Below, piece by piece: positions 1 to 8,466 of a stretch of 64,000 nt of DNA. Position 1 is the first letter of the stretch. The number at the start of each line of letters is the position of its first letter. The translations under genes were made by a program, and so were the position numbers. Under the pieces are notes generated by a model, which saw nothing but the letters and a program-made list of their open reading frames with translations, was not told the origin of the DNA and did not search any database. Source of the DNA: Reyranella sp. (GTDB lineage Bacteria > Pseudomonadota > Alphaproteobacteria > Reyranellales > Reyranellaceae); the NCBI GenBank assembly GCA_029946105.1, contig JAQSDW010000221.1, positions 46,552-110,551 of the forward strand, read 5' to 3'.

Positions 1-686
1 ACCTCGTAGATGCCGGCCTGAAGGTAGAGATCGTCCCGAACATTGGCCCTCACCACGCTGCCCCAGCTCCCGGTGGGGAAGATGGTGAAGCCGCTGTTGA
101 TGACGATGCCGATCTGGCCGCAGAAGCCGTTGTTCTGGAAGTGGCAGTAGATCGGCGAGGAGGCGAAATCGTCCGACGCGTGGATCCAGCCGAGCTTGGC
201 CTCGATGCGCTCCTCGAACAGTTTCTGCGCGTAGGAAAGTCCGGCGAGGCGGATATTCTGGCCGCTGCCGAAGATTTCCTGCACCGAGATGATGTTGCCG
301 ATCGACTGGGCGGCCAGGCTTTGCCCGGCGCGTTCGGTGAAGGTCGCGTGGATCTTGCCGCCGGGCAGGCCGATCAACTTGCCAAGATCAAGATCGAAGC
401 CGGCATCGACCTGATGGGCATAGGCCGAGCCCTGGCGGAGCCCACCGACGGGATTGGCAGCACTTTCCGAGATGTAATGGGCGCGGAGCCCGATCCCCAT
501 GGCCTGGAGCGTGTGCCGCGTGCCGCCCCACTCGCCGGTCATGTATCGTCCCTGTAGCCACGACGGCAGGTGCGTCGCCAGAGGGGGCGGCTGGTCCGGG
601 AGCGGCTCTTCAGTCGGTCGGAATTGGGCCTGCGCCGTGGCCGTGCTCAACAGCACGACCCAGAAAGCAGCGGCCGCGAGGCGCAC
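1..686 (-). CDS. OprB-family carbohydrate-selective porin (partial)
   Basis: Outer-membrane beta-barrel porin of the OprB family, expected to let sugars or other small solutes across the outer membrane. The gene runs off the left edge, so only the first ~228 codons are present. The start is a GTG 6 nt after the TAA of the upstream nnrU-like gene, with AAAGG just before it; this opens a signal peptide (hydrophobic stretch, then AQA cleavage region). The mature N-terminus carries GEWGGTR, typical of OprB, followed by alternating amphipathic strands and the INSGF..FP segment. Same strand as and immediately behind the NnrU gene, so probably co-transcribed. Family call is good; substrate cannot be inferred. 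Confidence 0.75.
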   Translation of the reverse strand, partial: MRLAAAAFWVVLLSTATAQAQFRPTEEPLPDQPPPLATHLPSWLQGRYMTGEWGGTRHTLQAMGIGLRAHYISESAANPVGGLRQGSAYAHQVDAGFDLDLGKLIGLPGGKIHATFTERAGQSLAAQSIGNIISVQEIFGSGQNIRLAGLSYAQKLFEERIEAKLGWIHASDDFASSPIYCHFQNNGFCGQIGIVINSGFTIFPTGSWGSVVRANVRDDLYLQAGIYE

Positions 687-692
687 GCGCCT

Positions 693-1265
693 TTAGCGCG
701 CCGTCACGCCGATCAGCGAGTCGTGCAGCCACATCATCGCGACATAGGCCACGGTGCCGATCACGACGACGATGGCGTCGTTGAGCTTGAAGCCGTCGAC
801 CGGCGGCGCGCCCCTATCGCCACGGCGCTTGAGCGCGATGCGGTCGTAGACCGCCCAGGCGAGCAGGCCGCCGAACAGCAGTATCGAGCCGAGATCGCCA
901 TTCACCAGCAGGTGGGAGAGCGCCCAGGCCTTGACCGCCACCAGCATGGGATGGCGCAGCATTGCCTTGATCTTGCCGGCCGGCGCGTAGGCGGCGACCA
1001 GGGCCACGAAGGCGAACCACAGCAGGACGAGGGCGATGGGATGGAAGATCGCCTGCGGCGGGTTCCAGACCTGGATGTAGCCGCCGCTGCGGTAGCTGCC
1101 GAAGCCCCAGACGATGAGCACCAGGCCGACAGCCGAGACCAGGGAATAGAGGCCCTTGTAGCCGCCCTCCCCCAGCCGGCCGATCATCGCCGCGCGGGTC
1201 TCGCGCATCGTGGTGAGCGTGTGGATGCCGAGGAAGAGCACGAGACCGAGGATCAGGAAGGACAT
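693..1265 (-). CDS. NnrU family membrane protein
   Basis: A 190-residue integral membrane protein with about six hydrophobic segments, matching the NnrU family (short polytopic proteins first described near nitrite/nitric oxide reductase genes). Family-like features are the GxHxLTTMRE beginning, the AMLRHPMLxxVKxWAxxHLLVNGD central motif with conserved His, and a C-terminal membrane helix. No denitrification genes are present here, so the nitrogen-oxide link is not supported locally. Its stop is 6 nt from the porin start, suggesting a two-gene transcript. Confidence 0.8.
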   Translation of the reverse strand: MSFLILGLVLFLGIHTLTTMRETRAAMIGRLGEGGYKGLYSLVSAVGLVLIVWGFGSYRSGGYIQVWNPPQAIFHPIALVLLWFAFVALVAAYAPAGKIKAMLRHPMLVAVKAWALSHLLVNGDLGSILLFGGLLAWAVYDRIALKRRGDRGAPPVDGFKLNDAIVVVIGTVAYVAMMWLHDSLIGVTAR

Positions 1266-1303
1266 GGCGGCAGTGTATCACAGCCGATGGCTAGTGGTTG
1301 AAA

Positions 1304-1429
1304 TCAGACACAAGAGTCCCATGAGCGCGCAGGATGCGCGCGGTCCAAAAAATCATGAGTCTTCTGGACCGGGCGCATCCTGCGCGCTCATGTCGTGCGA
1401 TACGCCACGAGGCTCTTGCTTTCAGACAC
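1304..1429. repeat. Palindromic element flanked by 8-bp direct repeats
   Basis: Two 27-nt arms (1321-1347 and 1365-1391) are inverted repeats with one mismatch, separated by a 17-nt loop; the stem extends one more pair at 1320/1392. Outside lie CAAGAG (1311-1316) and CTCTTG (1413-1418), and the whole is bracketed by the direct repeat TCAGACAC at 1304-1311 and 1422-1429. That arrangement resembles a REP- or MITE-like non-autonomous insertion with a target-site duplication. It fills most of the gap between nnrU and the next minus-strand gene. Confidence 0.6.
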
Positions 1430-1454
1430 GGTACCTTCTGTTGGATTCGATCCA

Positions 1455-1844
1455 CTAGCTGAGGTCTTCGGTCGAGGCCCGGGGGTCGTAGGCGGCGTCG
1501 CAGCCCAGCACCTTGGTGAAGGTCTCGTCGACCAGGCGGGCGACATCGGCCGGTTCATTGCCGGCGGTGCCGACGGTGGCAAAGGCGTTGGCGTCCCAGT
1601 CGACCAGCTCGAGCTCCATCTCCTCGACACCCTCCATGGCGCCGCTCAGCTCCAGGCGGGTGAGCGGCTCCTCGCTGTAGGGATAGGGCGAGATGTTGAT
1701 CGAATCGGCCATGACCTGGATCGACACGTCTGTGCCGCCGGCATTCACTGCCTCGATCGTGCAACAGAGCATGCCGCTCTCGTTGGGTTGGCCGTAGATG
1801 TCGGCGATTGCCGCCACAATCGCATCGACCTGACGCTGAGGCAT
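1455..1844 (-). CDS. Conserved hypothetical protein, 129 aa
   Basis: Small acidic, probably cytoplasmic protein of unknown function. I chose the ATG at 1844 because AGGAGA lies just upstream (CAGGAGACGATA then ATG); the longer open frame extending to 2444 runs antisense to the MORN gene and lacks this signal. No signal peptide or transmembrane segment. The body is rich in Asp/Glu and ends in a D-P-R-A-S-T-E-D-L-S tail. No domain recognised. Confidence 0.65.
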   Translation of the reverse strand: MPQRQVDAIVAAIADIYGQPNESGMLCCTIEAVNAGGTDVSIQVMADSINISPYPYSEEPLTRLELSGAMEGVEEMELELVDWDANAFATVGTAGNEPADVARLVDETFTKVLGCDAAYDPRASTEDLS

Positions 1845-1982
1845 TATCGTCTCCTGATTGACCCTGATTCCTATCCGGCGATCGCGGATATCATGGTTTC
1901 GCACAGCCTCCCGAGCAACCTTTGCGACTTGGGGCCCGTTTAAGTCAGGGATCTCCCTAATCGGGTGGTCTGGAGGCGTATC

Positions 1983-2546
1983 ATGAAACAGTTTTCGGGC
2001 ACTTTGCTTGCCGTTCTTCTCCTTGCCGGCGGCTCGGCGCTGGCCGAGCAGCAACTGGCACTCAGTCCCGCCCAGCGCTCTGCGGCGGCGGAACCCGATT
2101 CGGTCCAGATCAGCTGGACGGCGCCCTGCGACGGCGGTGGGTGGCTGTTCGATACCGAGACAGGATGCCGGATGTGGGACTGGCATCCCGAACCTGGCGA
2201 CAAGGGGGTGTGGAGCGGCGTCTGGCGCGACGGCCTGAAACACGGCCGCGGCGTCGTGCAGTGGACCGAGCACGGCCAGAAGATCGACCGGTTCGAGGGC
2301 AGCTACCGCTTTGGCCGGCGCGAGGGTTTTGGCCGCTACGTCTGGAACAAGGACAATCGTTTCGAGGGCAATTATGCCGACGATGTCCCTGACGGCTACG
2401 GCACGGCGCAACTGGCCGGCCAGACGTTCTCCGGGCAATGGCACAATGGCTGCCTGGCCGCCGACGGCCGCGTCGTGGCGATCGGCGTACCGCGTGCGTC
2501 GTGTGCCGGCGGCGAGGAGCGGCCGCTCAGGTCGGCGCAGCAGTAA
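1983..2546 (+). CDS. Secreted MORN-repeat protein
   Basis: A 187-residue exported protein. The ATG at 1983 follows GGAGG by a normal spacing and gives a classical signal peptide (MKQFSG, hydrophobic core, then ALA-E). After a Cys-containing linker come three consecutive MORN repeats (roughly residues 78-145), visible as F/WxGxYxxxxxxGxG units such as FEGSYRFGRREGFGR. MORN repeats usually act as protein- or membrane-binding scaffolds. Four cysteines outside the repeats could form disulfides in the periplasm. Role unknown. Confidence 0.75.
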   Translation: MKQFSGTLLAVLLLAGGSALAEQQLALSPAQRSAAAEPDSVQISWTAPCDGGGWLFDTETGCRMWDWHPEPGDKGVWSGVWRDGLKHGRGVVQWTEHGQKIDRFEGSYRFGRREGFGRYVWNKDNRFEGNYADDVPDGYGTAQLAGQTFSGQWHNGCLAADGRVVAIGVPRASCAGGEERPLRSAQQ

Positions 2547-2570
2547 GCCCGGCCCGTACCGATCCGGGTA

Positions 2571-2858
2571 TCAACCCGAGGTCGGGACGTCGGTGCGGCC
2601 GAAGGACTTCACCTTGCCGTCGTCGTAGCAGACGTAATAGCGGTTGGAGAGGGTCCAAGGTGTGCGGCTCCAGAAATCCTTCAGCACCGTGTAGTAGGAG
2701 CACTGCAAGCCGGGCGCATGCGCCACCGTCTCCGGCTCGCCCAGGATGGACTGCACCTGTTCGGGACTCATGCCGGCGTGGACGCTTTCCACGTTCGAGG
2801 CGGTGACGCAGCCGGCGAGCAGGCCGGCCGTCGCGATGACAGGGGCAATTCGCTTCAT
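2571..2858 (-). CDS. BamE/SmpA-like small lipoprotein
   Basis: A 95-residue predicted lipoprotein: basic N-terminus, hydrophobic segment and lipobox LLAGC with the acylated Cys at residue 17. The mature part has GMSPEQVQSILGEPE, the hallmark of the SmpA/OmlA (BamE-like) fold, then a Trp/Tyr-rich beta region. It is shorter than true BamE and alone, so it may be one of the many BamE-like paralogues rather than the assembly-complex subunit. Convergent with the MORN gene. Confidence 0.65.
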   Translation of the reverse strand: MKRIAPVIATAGLLAGCVTASNVESVHAGMSPEQVQSILGEPETVAHAPGLQCSYYTVLKDFWSRTPWTLSNRYYVCYDDGKVKSFGRTDVPTSG

Positions 2859-2912
2859 CGGTATATTTTGCGCCGGAGGCGGCCGGACGAAAAGCCCTTA
2901 AATCAGGGCCCC

Positions 2913-3437
2913 CTAGATCAGGTAGAGGCCGATCCCCACCAGTCCACTCACCACGATCGGAATGGCGGGGTTGATCTTGGTCAGCATCAAGAGCGCGAAA
3001 ACGCCGACGGCGAGTGCCACGGTGAGGGTATTGGTGAGGGCGCCGCGCGCCAGCACGATGCCGCCGGCCAGCACGAGGCCGACCGAAACAGGACCCAGGC
3101 CGCGCTGGATCGACGGCCGCCACGGCCAATCGTGCAGGCGGTTCCACAGTCGGCCGATGCCAAAGGTGAGCAGCCCGGTCGGCAGGATGAAGGCGACCAG
3201 GACGACCGCGGCGCCGGGGAGGCCCGCGACCTGGGCGCCGATCGAGGCCACCATCATCATGTTGGGGCCGGGGGCGAGCTGCCCAAGGCTGTAGTAATGC
3301 ATGAGCTCGGGAAAGGTGACCCAGTGGTGGACGTCGACCGTGAGATCTTTCAGCTCCGGGAACGCCGCCATGCCGCCGCCGACGGTCAGCAGCGAGATGT
3401 AGCCAAAGACCATGGCCAGATCGAGGAGCTGCTTCAT
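2913..3437 (-). CDS. chrA: Chromate transporter ChrA-like, second half
   Basis: A 174-residue membrane protein with the CHR-domain signature: GYISLLTVGGGMAAFPEL near the N-terminus and LGQLAPGPNMMMV around residue 50, followed by four to five transmembrane segments. ChrA transporters export chromate or related oxyanions and may be one two-domain protein or a pair of short single-domain proteins; this is the second of a pair. The ATG at 3437 overlaps the stop of the upstream partner by 4 bp, implying translational coupling and a heterodimer. Substrate is not provable from sequence. Confidence 0.85.
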   Translation of the reverse strand: MKQLLDLAMVFGYISLLTVGGGMAAFPELKDLTVDVHHWVTFPELMHYYSLGQLAPGPNMMMVASIGAQVAGLPGAAVVLVAFILPTGLLTFGIGRLWNRLHDWPWRPSIQRGLGPVSVGLVLAGGIVLARGALTNTLTVALAVGVFALLMLTKINPAIPIVVSGLVGIGLYLI

Positions 3438-4057
3438 GGGTGATCCTTGAAGTGCGGATCCACGGGCTTGGGCGCAGCGCCCTTGCGCGGCCTGTGCCAC
3501 CAGATGGCGAGGGCTCCGACGCCAACCAGGGCATAGAGAACCGGCACGTGCAGGAAAGCGACAAGGACGGCGGTCAGGACCACGAAGGCATAGTCGGCAA
3601 TCTCGACCAGCACCTTGGAGCCCAACTGCACCATGACGACGGCGATCAGTCCGACGGCGCCGGCCGCGATGGCGTGCAGAAACGCCTTGGACAGTGGATC
3701 GTCGCCACCGACGCCGACGGCGAAAGCGGCCGCGGTCATCAGAGCGGCGCCGGGCAGGCACATGCCGAGGGCGGCGAGGAAGGCGCCCGGCCAGCCGCGC
3801 AGCCGGTCGCCCGACAGGATCGACATGTTGGTGGCGTTGAGGCCGGGCAGGCTCTGGCTGATCGCCATCAGCTCGACGAAGGTCTCGTCGTCGAGCCATC
3901 GGTAGTTGCTCACCAGGCCCGTCCGGAGATAGGCGATGACACCGCCGCCGAGGCTGGTCGAGCCCATGATGAAGAAGCCCAGGAACAGCCGCCACAGCGA
4001 CGGCGGCGGGGCGAGCGGAAGCGCGGGGCCCTTCGGGGCGGCGGCGTGGGGTTTCAT
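3434..4057 (-). CDS. chrA: Chromate transporter ChrA-like, first half
   Basis: A 207-residue CHR-domain membrane protein forming a pair with the next gene. After a Pro/Ala-rich cytoplasmic start it shows GSTSLGGGVIAYLRT and the second CHR motif ISQSLPGLNATNMSI, then hydrophobic helices and a short basic tail. Single-domain CHR proteins work as antiparallel pairs, which fits the adjacent homologue. Its ATG overlaps the stop of the upstream CYTH-like gene (4054-4057), so all three genes look translationally coupled. Confidence 0.85.
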   Translation of the reverse strand: MKPHAAAPKGPALPLAPPPSLWRLFLGFFIMGSTSLGGGVIAYLRTGLVSNYRWLDDETFVELMAISQSLPGLNATNMSILSGDRLRGWPGAFLAALGMCLPGAALMTAAAFAVGVGGDDPLSKAFLHAIAAGAVGLIAVVMVQLGSKVLVEIADYAFVVLTAVLVAFLHVPVLYALVGVGALAIWWHRPRKGAAPKPVDPHFKDHP

Positions 4058-5004
4058 TCGTGGGCTTGCGGTGGATTACCTTTGAGGCGGTAGACTGCGC
4101 CGGTCTTGGTCGTGGTGAGCGCCAGCCAGTCGCCGGCGATCTGCTGCAGTTCGAGGAAGAAGCGCTCGCATGCCACCAGCGCCTTGTGGCTGATGTCGTT
4201 GGGGCCGGGGAAGCGGAGCTGGTAGGCGAACTCGCCGACGAAGGCGTGGTGGTCGCCGCGTGCACGCCACAGGCCGAGATTGGCGGTGGCCGCCGTGTGA
4301 TGGCCGAAATCGAGGAAGCAGATGTCCTGCAGCAGTTCCTCGACGATGGTCTGGTTGACCAGCGAGACGTCGTCGGGTCCGTCGCAGGAGATCGTCGACA
4401 GGGCCGGGAAGATCTGGGTCAGCTCCGGCAGCGACATGTGGCCCAGCGAAGACATCACGATGCGCGCCGCCTGGGGGGCCTGGCTGAGGCCGAACTCGAC
4501 ATTATGCGACAGCAGGCGCCGCATGCCGCCGATGCGATCCTTGAGCGGCATGATCTCGAGCTTGAACTTGATCTTGAACTTGCCGTCGATATGCGGCCGC
4601 ACGTCGATGGCCTGGGCCTTGGCCATGTCGTCGCTGCGGTATTTGAAGACGATCTCGGGGTCGCCGATCGCGAAGCCGTCCTCGTAGGCGATGCGCCGCC
4701 GGCAGATGAACGAGTTGTTGTAGAGGTGGTAGCCGCCGGTATCGAGGAACAGGACCTCGCGCACTTCGGGTCGCTGCTGCGACTTGGGCGTGTGCTGATA
4801 GCCGACGCCGGTCGTCGCGGCGGCGCGTTGCACCAGGGCGGCGAACTCCTTGAATACATGGGCCGACGTGAAGCGTTCGGGCTTCAGAATCAATTTGCAC
4901 TGCAGGTAACCCAGCTCGTCGCAGCGTCGGCCATCAGCATAGGTGCCGCCGTACTGCTCGGCCAGCCAGGTTTTAAGTTCCGATTCCTTGATGTCGTTTG
5001 GCAT
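4054..5004 (-). CDS. Uncharacterised protein, possible CYTH-like fold
   Basis: A 316-residue soluble protein of unknown function, first gene of an overlapping set with the ChrA pair. The middle looks like a triphosphate-tunnel (CYTH/VTC) pattern: LFLDTGGYHLYNNSFICRRR (about 86-105), then EIVFKYRS and KFKIKFKLEI, alternating charged beta strands as in those enzymes. The N-terminal ExExK motif of classical CYTH enzymes is not evident, so this is a weak structural inference. No signal peptide or membrane helix. Confidence 0.5.
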   Translation of the reverse strand: MPNDIKESELKTWLAEQYGGTYADGRRCDELGYLQCKLILKPERFTSAHVFKEFAALVQRAAATTGVGYQHTPKSQQRPEVREVLFLDTGGYHLYNNSFICRRRIAYEDGFAIGDPEIVFKYRSDDMAKAQAIDVRPHIDGKFKIKFKLEIMPLKDRIGGMRRLLSHNVEFGLSQAPQAARIVMSSLGHMSLPELTQIFPALSTISCDGPDDVSLVNQTIVEELLQDICFLDFGHHTAATANLGLWRARGDHHAFVGEFAYQLRFPGPNDISHKALVACERFFLELQQIAGDWLALTTTKTGAVYRLKGNPPQAHE

Positions 5005-5131
5005 GCGTCCTCCCCATCCGGAGCGTAACGTGTCGTCATCGTGCTGTCATCCGAGCCACGGGCCTGATGCTTTCCGCCTGATGCGATGGAATGCTCATTG
5101 CCGGCCTATTGGCGAAGATCGATCATGGGCC

Positions 5132-5575
5132 ATGTTCGCCAATCTCGCGCTCGCCACCTTCATGGTCGCCTTGACCGTGTCCATTCACCTCGGCGGGCTG
5201 CTCGGCCTGCTGTGGATCCTGCGCGACCGCGCGCACCGGCTGCGACCCCACGACAGCCGCGTCGGACAGCTCGCGGTCATCCTGTTCGTCGTGCTCGGCC
5301 TCGTGGCCATCCATACGGTCGAGATCTGGCTCTACGGCTTTGCCTTCTGGGTAATCGGCGCGGTCCACGACTTCGAATCGGCGCTGTATTTCTCGACCGT
5401 GACCTTCACCACGCTGGGCTATGGCGACATCGTCCTGGATGGACAGTGGCGCCTGTTCGGCGCCATCGAAGGCGGCAACGGGCTGATCCTGTTCGGCTGG
5501 TCGACGGCATTCCTGCTCTCGGTCACCAGCCGCCTGCGGATGCTCGAGCACGACTGGCTGGAACGGCCCGAGTGA
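5132..5575 (+). CDS. Two-TM potassium-type ion channel
   Basis: A 147-residue protein with three hydrophobic segments (about 5-30, 45-70 and 112-130) and a pore loop containing the K+ selectivity filter TTLGYGD (residues 93-99). This is the Ion_trans_2 (two-TM channel) architecture; there is no recognisable cytosolic RCK domain. The ATG at 5132 begins the first membrane helix; the open frame upstream lacks protein-like composition. Tetrameric inner-membrane channel expected; ion specificity is inferred from the filter only. Confidence 0.8.
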   Translation: MFANLALATFMVALTVSIHLGGLLGLLWILRDRAHRLRPHDSRVGQLAVILFVVLGLVAIHTVEIWLYGFAFWVIGAVHDFESALYFSTVTFTTLGYGDIVLDGQWRLFGAIEGGNGLILFGWSTAFLLSVTSRLRMLEHDWLERPE

Positions 5576-5661
5576 TTCCGGGATGCCGCTAAGGATACCT
5601 ATGAGAAAGTCTCGCCCTGGGATGCTGGCGCGGGGCAGGGCGATGGGTTAATTCCGGGGCC

Positions 5662-6873
5662 ATGCAAACCGACACTCGTTTCCTGCCGCCGGGCCTCGCT
5701 GCCTCGCTGAGCGGCCCGATCGGGACTTTGCCCGAATCGCCGATCTCCGACGTCGCCATGAGCGTGTTCGGTGACCCCGACGTCGTGCCGCTGTGGTTCG
5801 GCGAGGGCGATCTCGTCACGCCCGATTTCGTGCGCGACGCCGCGGCGAAGGCCCTGCAGGCAGGCGAGACCTTCTACACCTGGCAGCGCGGCATTCCGCC
5901 GTTGCGCGCCGCCCTCAGCGCCTACACCGAGCGGCTCTACGGTATCGACTGTCCGGTCGATCGCATCAGCGTCACAACCGGCGGCATGCAGGCGATCCTG
6001 CTCTCCGTCCAGATGCTGGTCGATCCCGGCGACAACGTGGTGATCGTCTCGCCGATTTGGCCCAACATCACCTCGGCCACCAAGCTGATGCGCGGCGTGC
6101 CGAAGTACGTGGCGCTCGAACGGACGGCGCACGGCGGCTGGACGCTCGACCTGCAGCGCCTGTTCGATGCGGTCGACGAGCGCACGCGGGCGATCTTCGT
6201 CAACTCGCCGGGCAATCCGACCGGCTGGATGATGTCGTCGGACGAGCAGCGCGCGCTGCTCGACTTTGCCCGCAAGCGTGGCATCTGGATCATGGCCGAC
6301 GAGGTCTACGCCCGGCTGATCTACTCCAAGCGCCCCGACGGCCGGCAGGTGGCGCCGTCGTTCCTGGAACATGCCGGTCCCGACGATCCTCTGATCGTGC
6401 TCAACAGCTTCTCCAAGCCGTGGGCGATGACGGGCTGGCGCCTGGGCTGGCTCACGCATCCCGCCCAACTCGGCGACCAGATCGCCAAGCTCGTGCAGAT
6501 CAACACCTCGGGCGCACCGGCGTTCCTGCAGCGGGGCGCTGTTGCCGCCATCGAAAAGGGCGACGATTTCCTGGCTCAGATGGTCGAGCGCTGCCGCGCG
6601 GGTGGCGAGCAAGTCTTCCAGCGCCTGTCGGGCCTGCCCAAGGTCACGATCTCGCGGCCGGAGGCGGCGTTCTATGCCTTCTTCTCGGTCGATAGCGTCG
6701 ACGACACCATGGCCTTCTGCAAGAAACTGGCGAAGGAATACAAGGTCGGCCTGGCGCCGGGCGAGGCCTTCGGGCCGGGCGGCACCGGCAACATCCGCCT
6801 GTGCTTCGCCTCGGGCGCCGAGCGCCTCAGCAAGGGCCTCGACCGTATCGAAGCGGCGATCAAGGCAATATGA
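5662..6873 (+). CDS. Class I/II PLP-dependent aminotransferase
   Basis: A 403-residue fold-type I aminotransferase. Diagnostic features: NPTG at 185-188, DEVY at 213-216 and the PLP-binding Lys252 in NSFSKPWAMTGWRLGW, with the C-terminal Arg region in NIRLCFASG. Length is normal for the AspC/AAT-like group. It would transfer an amino group between an amino acid and a 2-oxoacid; the substrate cannot be read from the sequence. The stop lies 7 nt before the ABC ATPase start, so co-transcription is possible. Confidence 0.88.
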   Translation: MQTDTRFLPPGLAASLSGPIGTLPESPISDVAMSVFGDPDVVPLWFGEGDLVTPDFVRDAAAKALQAGETFYTWQRGIPPLRAALSAYTERLYGIDCPVDRISVTTGGMQAILLSVQMLVDPGDNVVIVSPIWPNITSATKLMRGVPKYVALERTAHGGWTLDLQRLFDAVDERTRAIFVNSPGNPTGWMMSSDEQRALLDFARKRGIWIMADEVYARLIYSKRPDGRQVAPSFLEHAGPDDPLIVLNSFSKPWAMTGWRLGWLTHPAQLGDQIAKLVQINTSGAPAFLQRGAVAAIEKGDDFLAQMVERCRAGGEQVFQRLSGLPKVTISRPEAAFYAFFSVDSVDDTMAFCKKLAKEYKVGLAPGEAFGPGGTGNIRLCFASGAERLSKGLDRIEAAIKAI

Positions 6874-6880
6874 TGCGGTC

Positions 6881-7654
6881 ATGCCTAACGGTCCCGCCAT
6901 CAATGTCCGGCATCTGCGCAAGATGTACGGCGAGGTCGTTGCAGTCGACGATCTGACGTTCACAGTCCCGCGCGGCACCGTGCTCGGCCTGCTGGGCGGC
7001 AACGGGGCGGGCAAGACCACGACTATCGCCATGCTGCTCGGGCTGCTGGAGCCGACCTCGGGCCAGATCGAGGTGCTGGGCGTCGACATGCTGAAGCGGC
7101 GCTATGCGGCGCTGTCGCGCATGAATTTCTCCTCGCCCTACGTCGACCTGCCGCATCGCCTCACGGTGCGCCAGAACCTGCTGTTCTATGGCCGCCTGTA
7201 CGGCGTCAAGCAGGTCAACCGGCGTATCGAGGAGATCGCCGCGCGAATGCAGATCTCGGAGTTCCTCGAGCGTCCTGCCGGCAAGCTCTCGGCCGGGCAG
7301 AAAACGCGCGTGGCGCTGGCCAAGGCGCTGATCAACCGGCCCGACGTGCTGCTGCTCGACGAGCCCACTGCGTCGCTCGATCCCGACACCGCCGACTGGG
7401 TGCGCAGCTACCTCAAGGAATACCAGGGCGAGACCCACGCCACGATCCTGCTCGCTTCGCACAACATGAGCGAGGTCGAGCGGCTGTGCGACGACGTGAT
7501 CCTGCTGCAGTCCGGCCGCGTCTTCGAGCGCGGCAGCCCGCGCGAGCTGATCGAGCGGTTCGGTCGCGAGGACATGGAAGAGGTGTTCCTCGACATGGCG
7601 CGCGGCCGTGGCCATGGGCTCGATGCGCTGAAGAAGGGGGAGGCGGCGCAATGA
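6881..7654 (+). CDS. ABC-2 type transporter ATP-binding protein
   Basis: A 257-residue ABC ATPase. Walker A GGNGAGKTT at 39-47, signature LSAGQ at 136-140 and Walker B LLLDEP at 157-162 are intact. The ATG at 6881 gives the usual short lead to the first beta strand; the longer upstream frame is antisense-like noise inside the aminotransferase. It overlaps the permease by 4 bp (ATGA), so the two form one exporter of the NodI/NodJ or drug/polysaccharide-export class. Substrate unknown. Confidence 0.9.
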   Translation: MPNGPAINVRHLRKMYGEVVAVDDLTFTVPRGTVLGLLGGNGAGKTTTIAMLLGLLEPTSGQIEVLGVDMLKRRYAALSRMNFSSPYVDLPHRLTVRQNLLFYGRLYGVKQVNRRIEEIAARMQISEFLERPAGKLSAGQKTRVALAKALINRPDVLLLDEPTASLDPDTADWVRSYLKEYQGETHATILLASHNMSEVERLCDDVILLQSGRVFERGSPRELIERFGREDMEEVFLDMARGRGHGLDALKKGEAAQ

Positions 7655-8448
7655 GCGGCTCCATCGGACGCATCCATGCCCTGGTGATGCGCCACGTGTG
7701 GATATGGCGCAGCTCGATCATGCGGCTGGTCGATTCGATCTACTGGCCGGCGGTGCAGATGGTGATGTGGGGCTTCATGACCCAGTACCTGCTGCCGCAA
7801 GCGTCGTTCGTGGCCCAGGCTGCGGGTGTGCTGCTGTCGGGCCTGCTGCTGTGGGAAGTCGTCGTGCGCGGCAATCTCTCGCTCAGCGTCGCGTTTTTAG
7901 AGGAGATGTGGTCGCGCAACCTCGGCCATTTGTTCGTGAGCCCGATCCGCTCATGGGAGATGGCGACCGGCATCATCATCGCGGCGCTCCTGCGCACGCT
8001 GCTGGGGCTGATCCCGGTGTCGCTGATGGCGTGGGCCTTCTTCGGCTACAACATCTACTCGCTCGGCCTGCCGCTGGTCGCTTTCTTCGCCATCCTGCAG
8101 ATGTTCTCGTGGTCGATCGGGCTGGCCATGTCCGGCATGATCATGCGCGTTGGCCAAAGCGCGGAAAGCTTCGCCTGGGCCGCCGTGTTCATCCTGATGC
8201 CGGTGAGCGGCGTCTATTATCCTGTGACGGTGCTGCCGCACTGGCTGCAGGTGATCGCGTGGGGATTGCCGCCGGCATATGTCTTCGAAGGCATGCGCTC
8301 CATCCTGGCGGAGAAGACCGTCCATTGGGATCTGTTCGCCATCGCCTTCGGCCTGTCGGTGGTCTATCTGGTGATAGGCTTCCAGATCTTCCAATGGTTC
8401 TTCCGCGCGTCGCGTCGCGCCGGTACGCTGCTGGGGCAGGGTGAGTAA
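7651..8448 (+). CDS. ABC-2 type transporter permease
   Basis: A 265-residue inner-membrane permease with about six hydrophobic helices, partner of the preceding ATPase (ATGA overlap). Features of ABC-2 permeases include the cytoplasmic N-terminus, the SPIRSWEM segment after the second helix, and the VSGVYYPVTVLPHWLQ motif before the last helices. Together the pair makes a homodimeric exporter without a separate substrate-binding protein. Confidence 0.88.
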   Translation: MSGSIGRIHALVMRHVWIWRSSIMRLVDSIYWPAVQMVMWGFMTQYLLPQASFVAQAAGVLLSGLLLWEVVVRGNLSLSVAFLEEMWSRNLGHLFVSPIRSWEMATGIIIAALLRTLLGLIPVSLMAWAFFGYNIYSLGLPLVAFFAILQMFSWSIGLAMSGMIMRVGQSAESFAWAAVFILMPVSGVYYPVTVLPHWLQVIAWGLPPAYVFEGMRSILAEKTVHWDLFAIAFGLSVVYLVIGFQIFQWFFRASRRAGTLLGQGE

Positions 8449-8466
8449 AAGGAGACGAGACGAGCG

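Noticed and set aside
1321..1391. Palindrome as an intrinsic terminator
   Set aside because: There is no run of T after either arm; the A-rich stretch is in the loop. Direct repeats outside point to a mobile or REP-like element instead.
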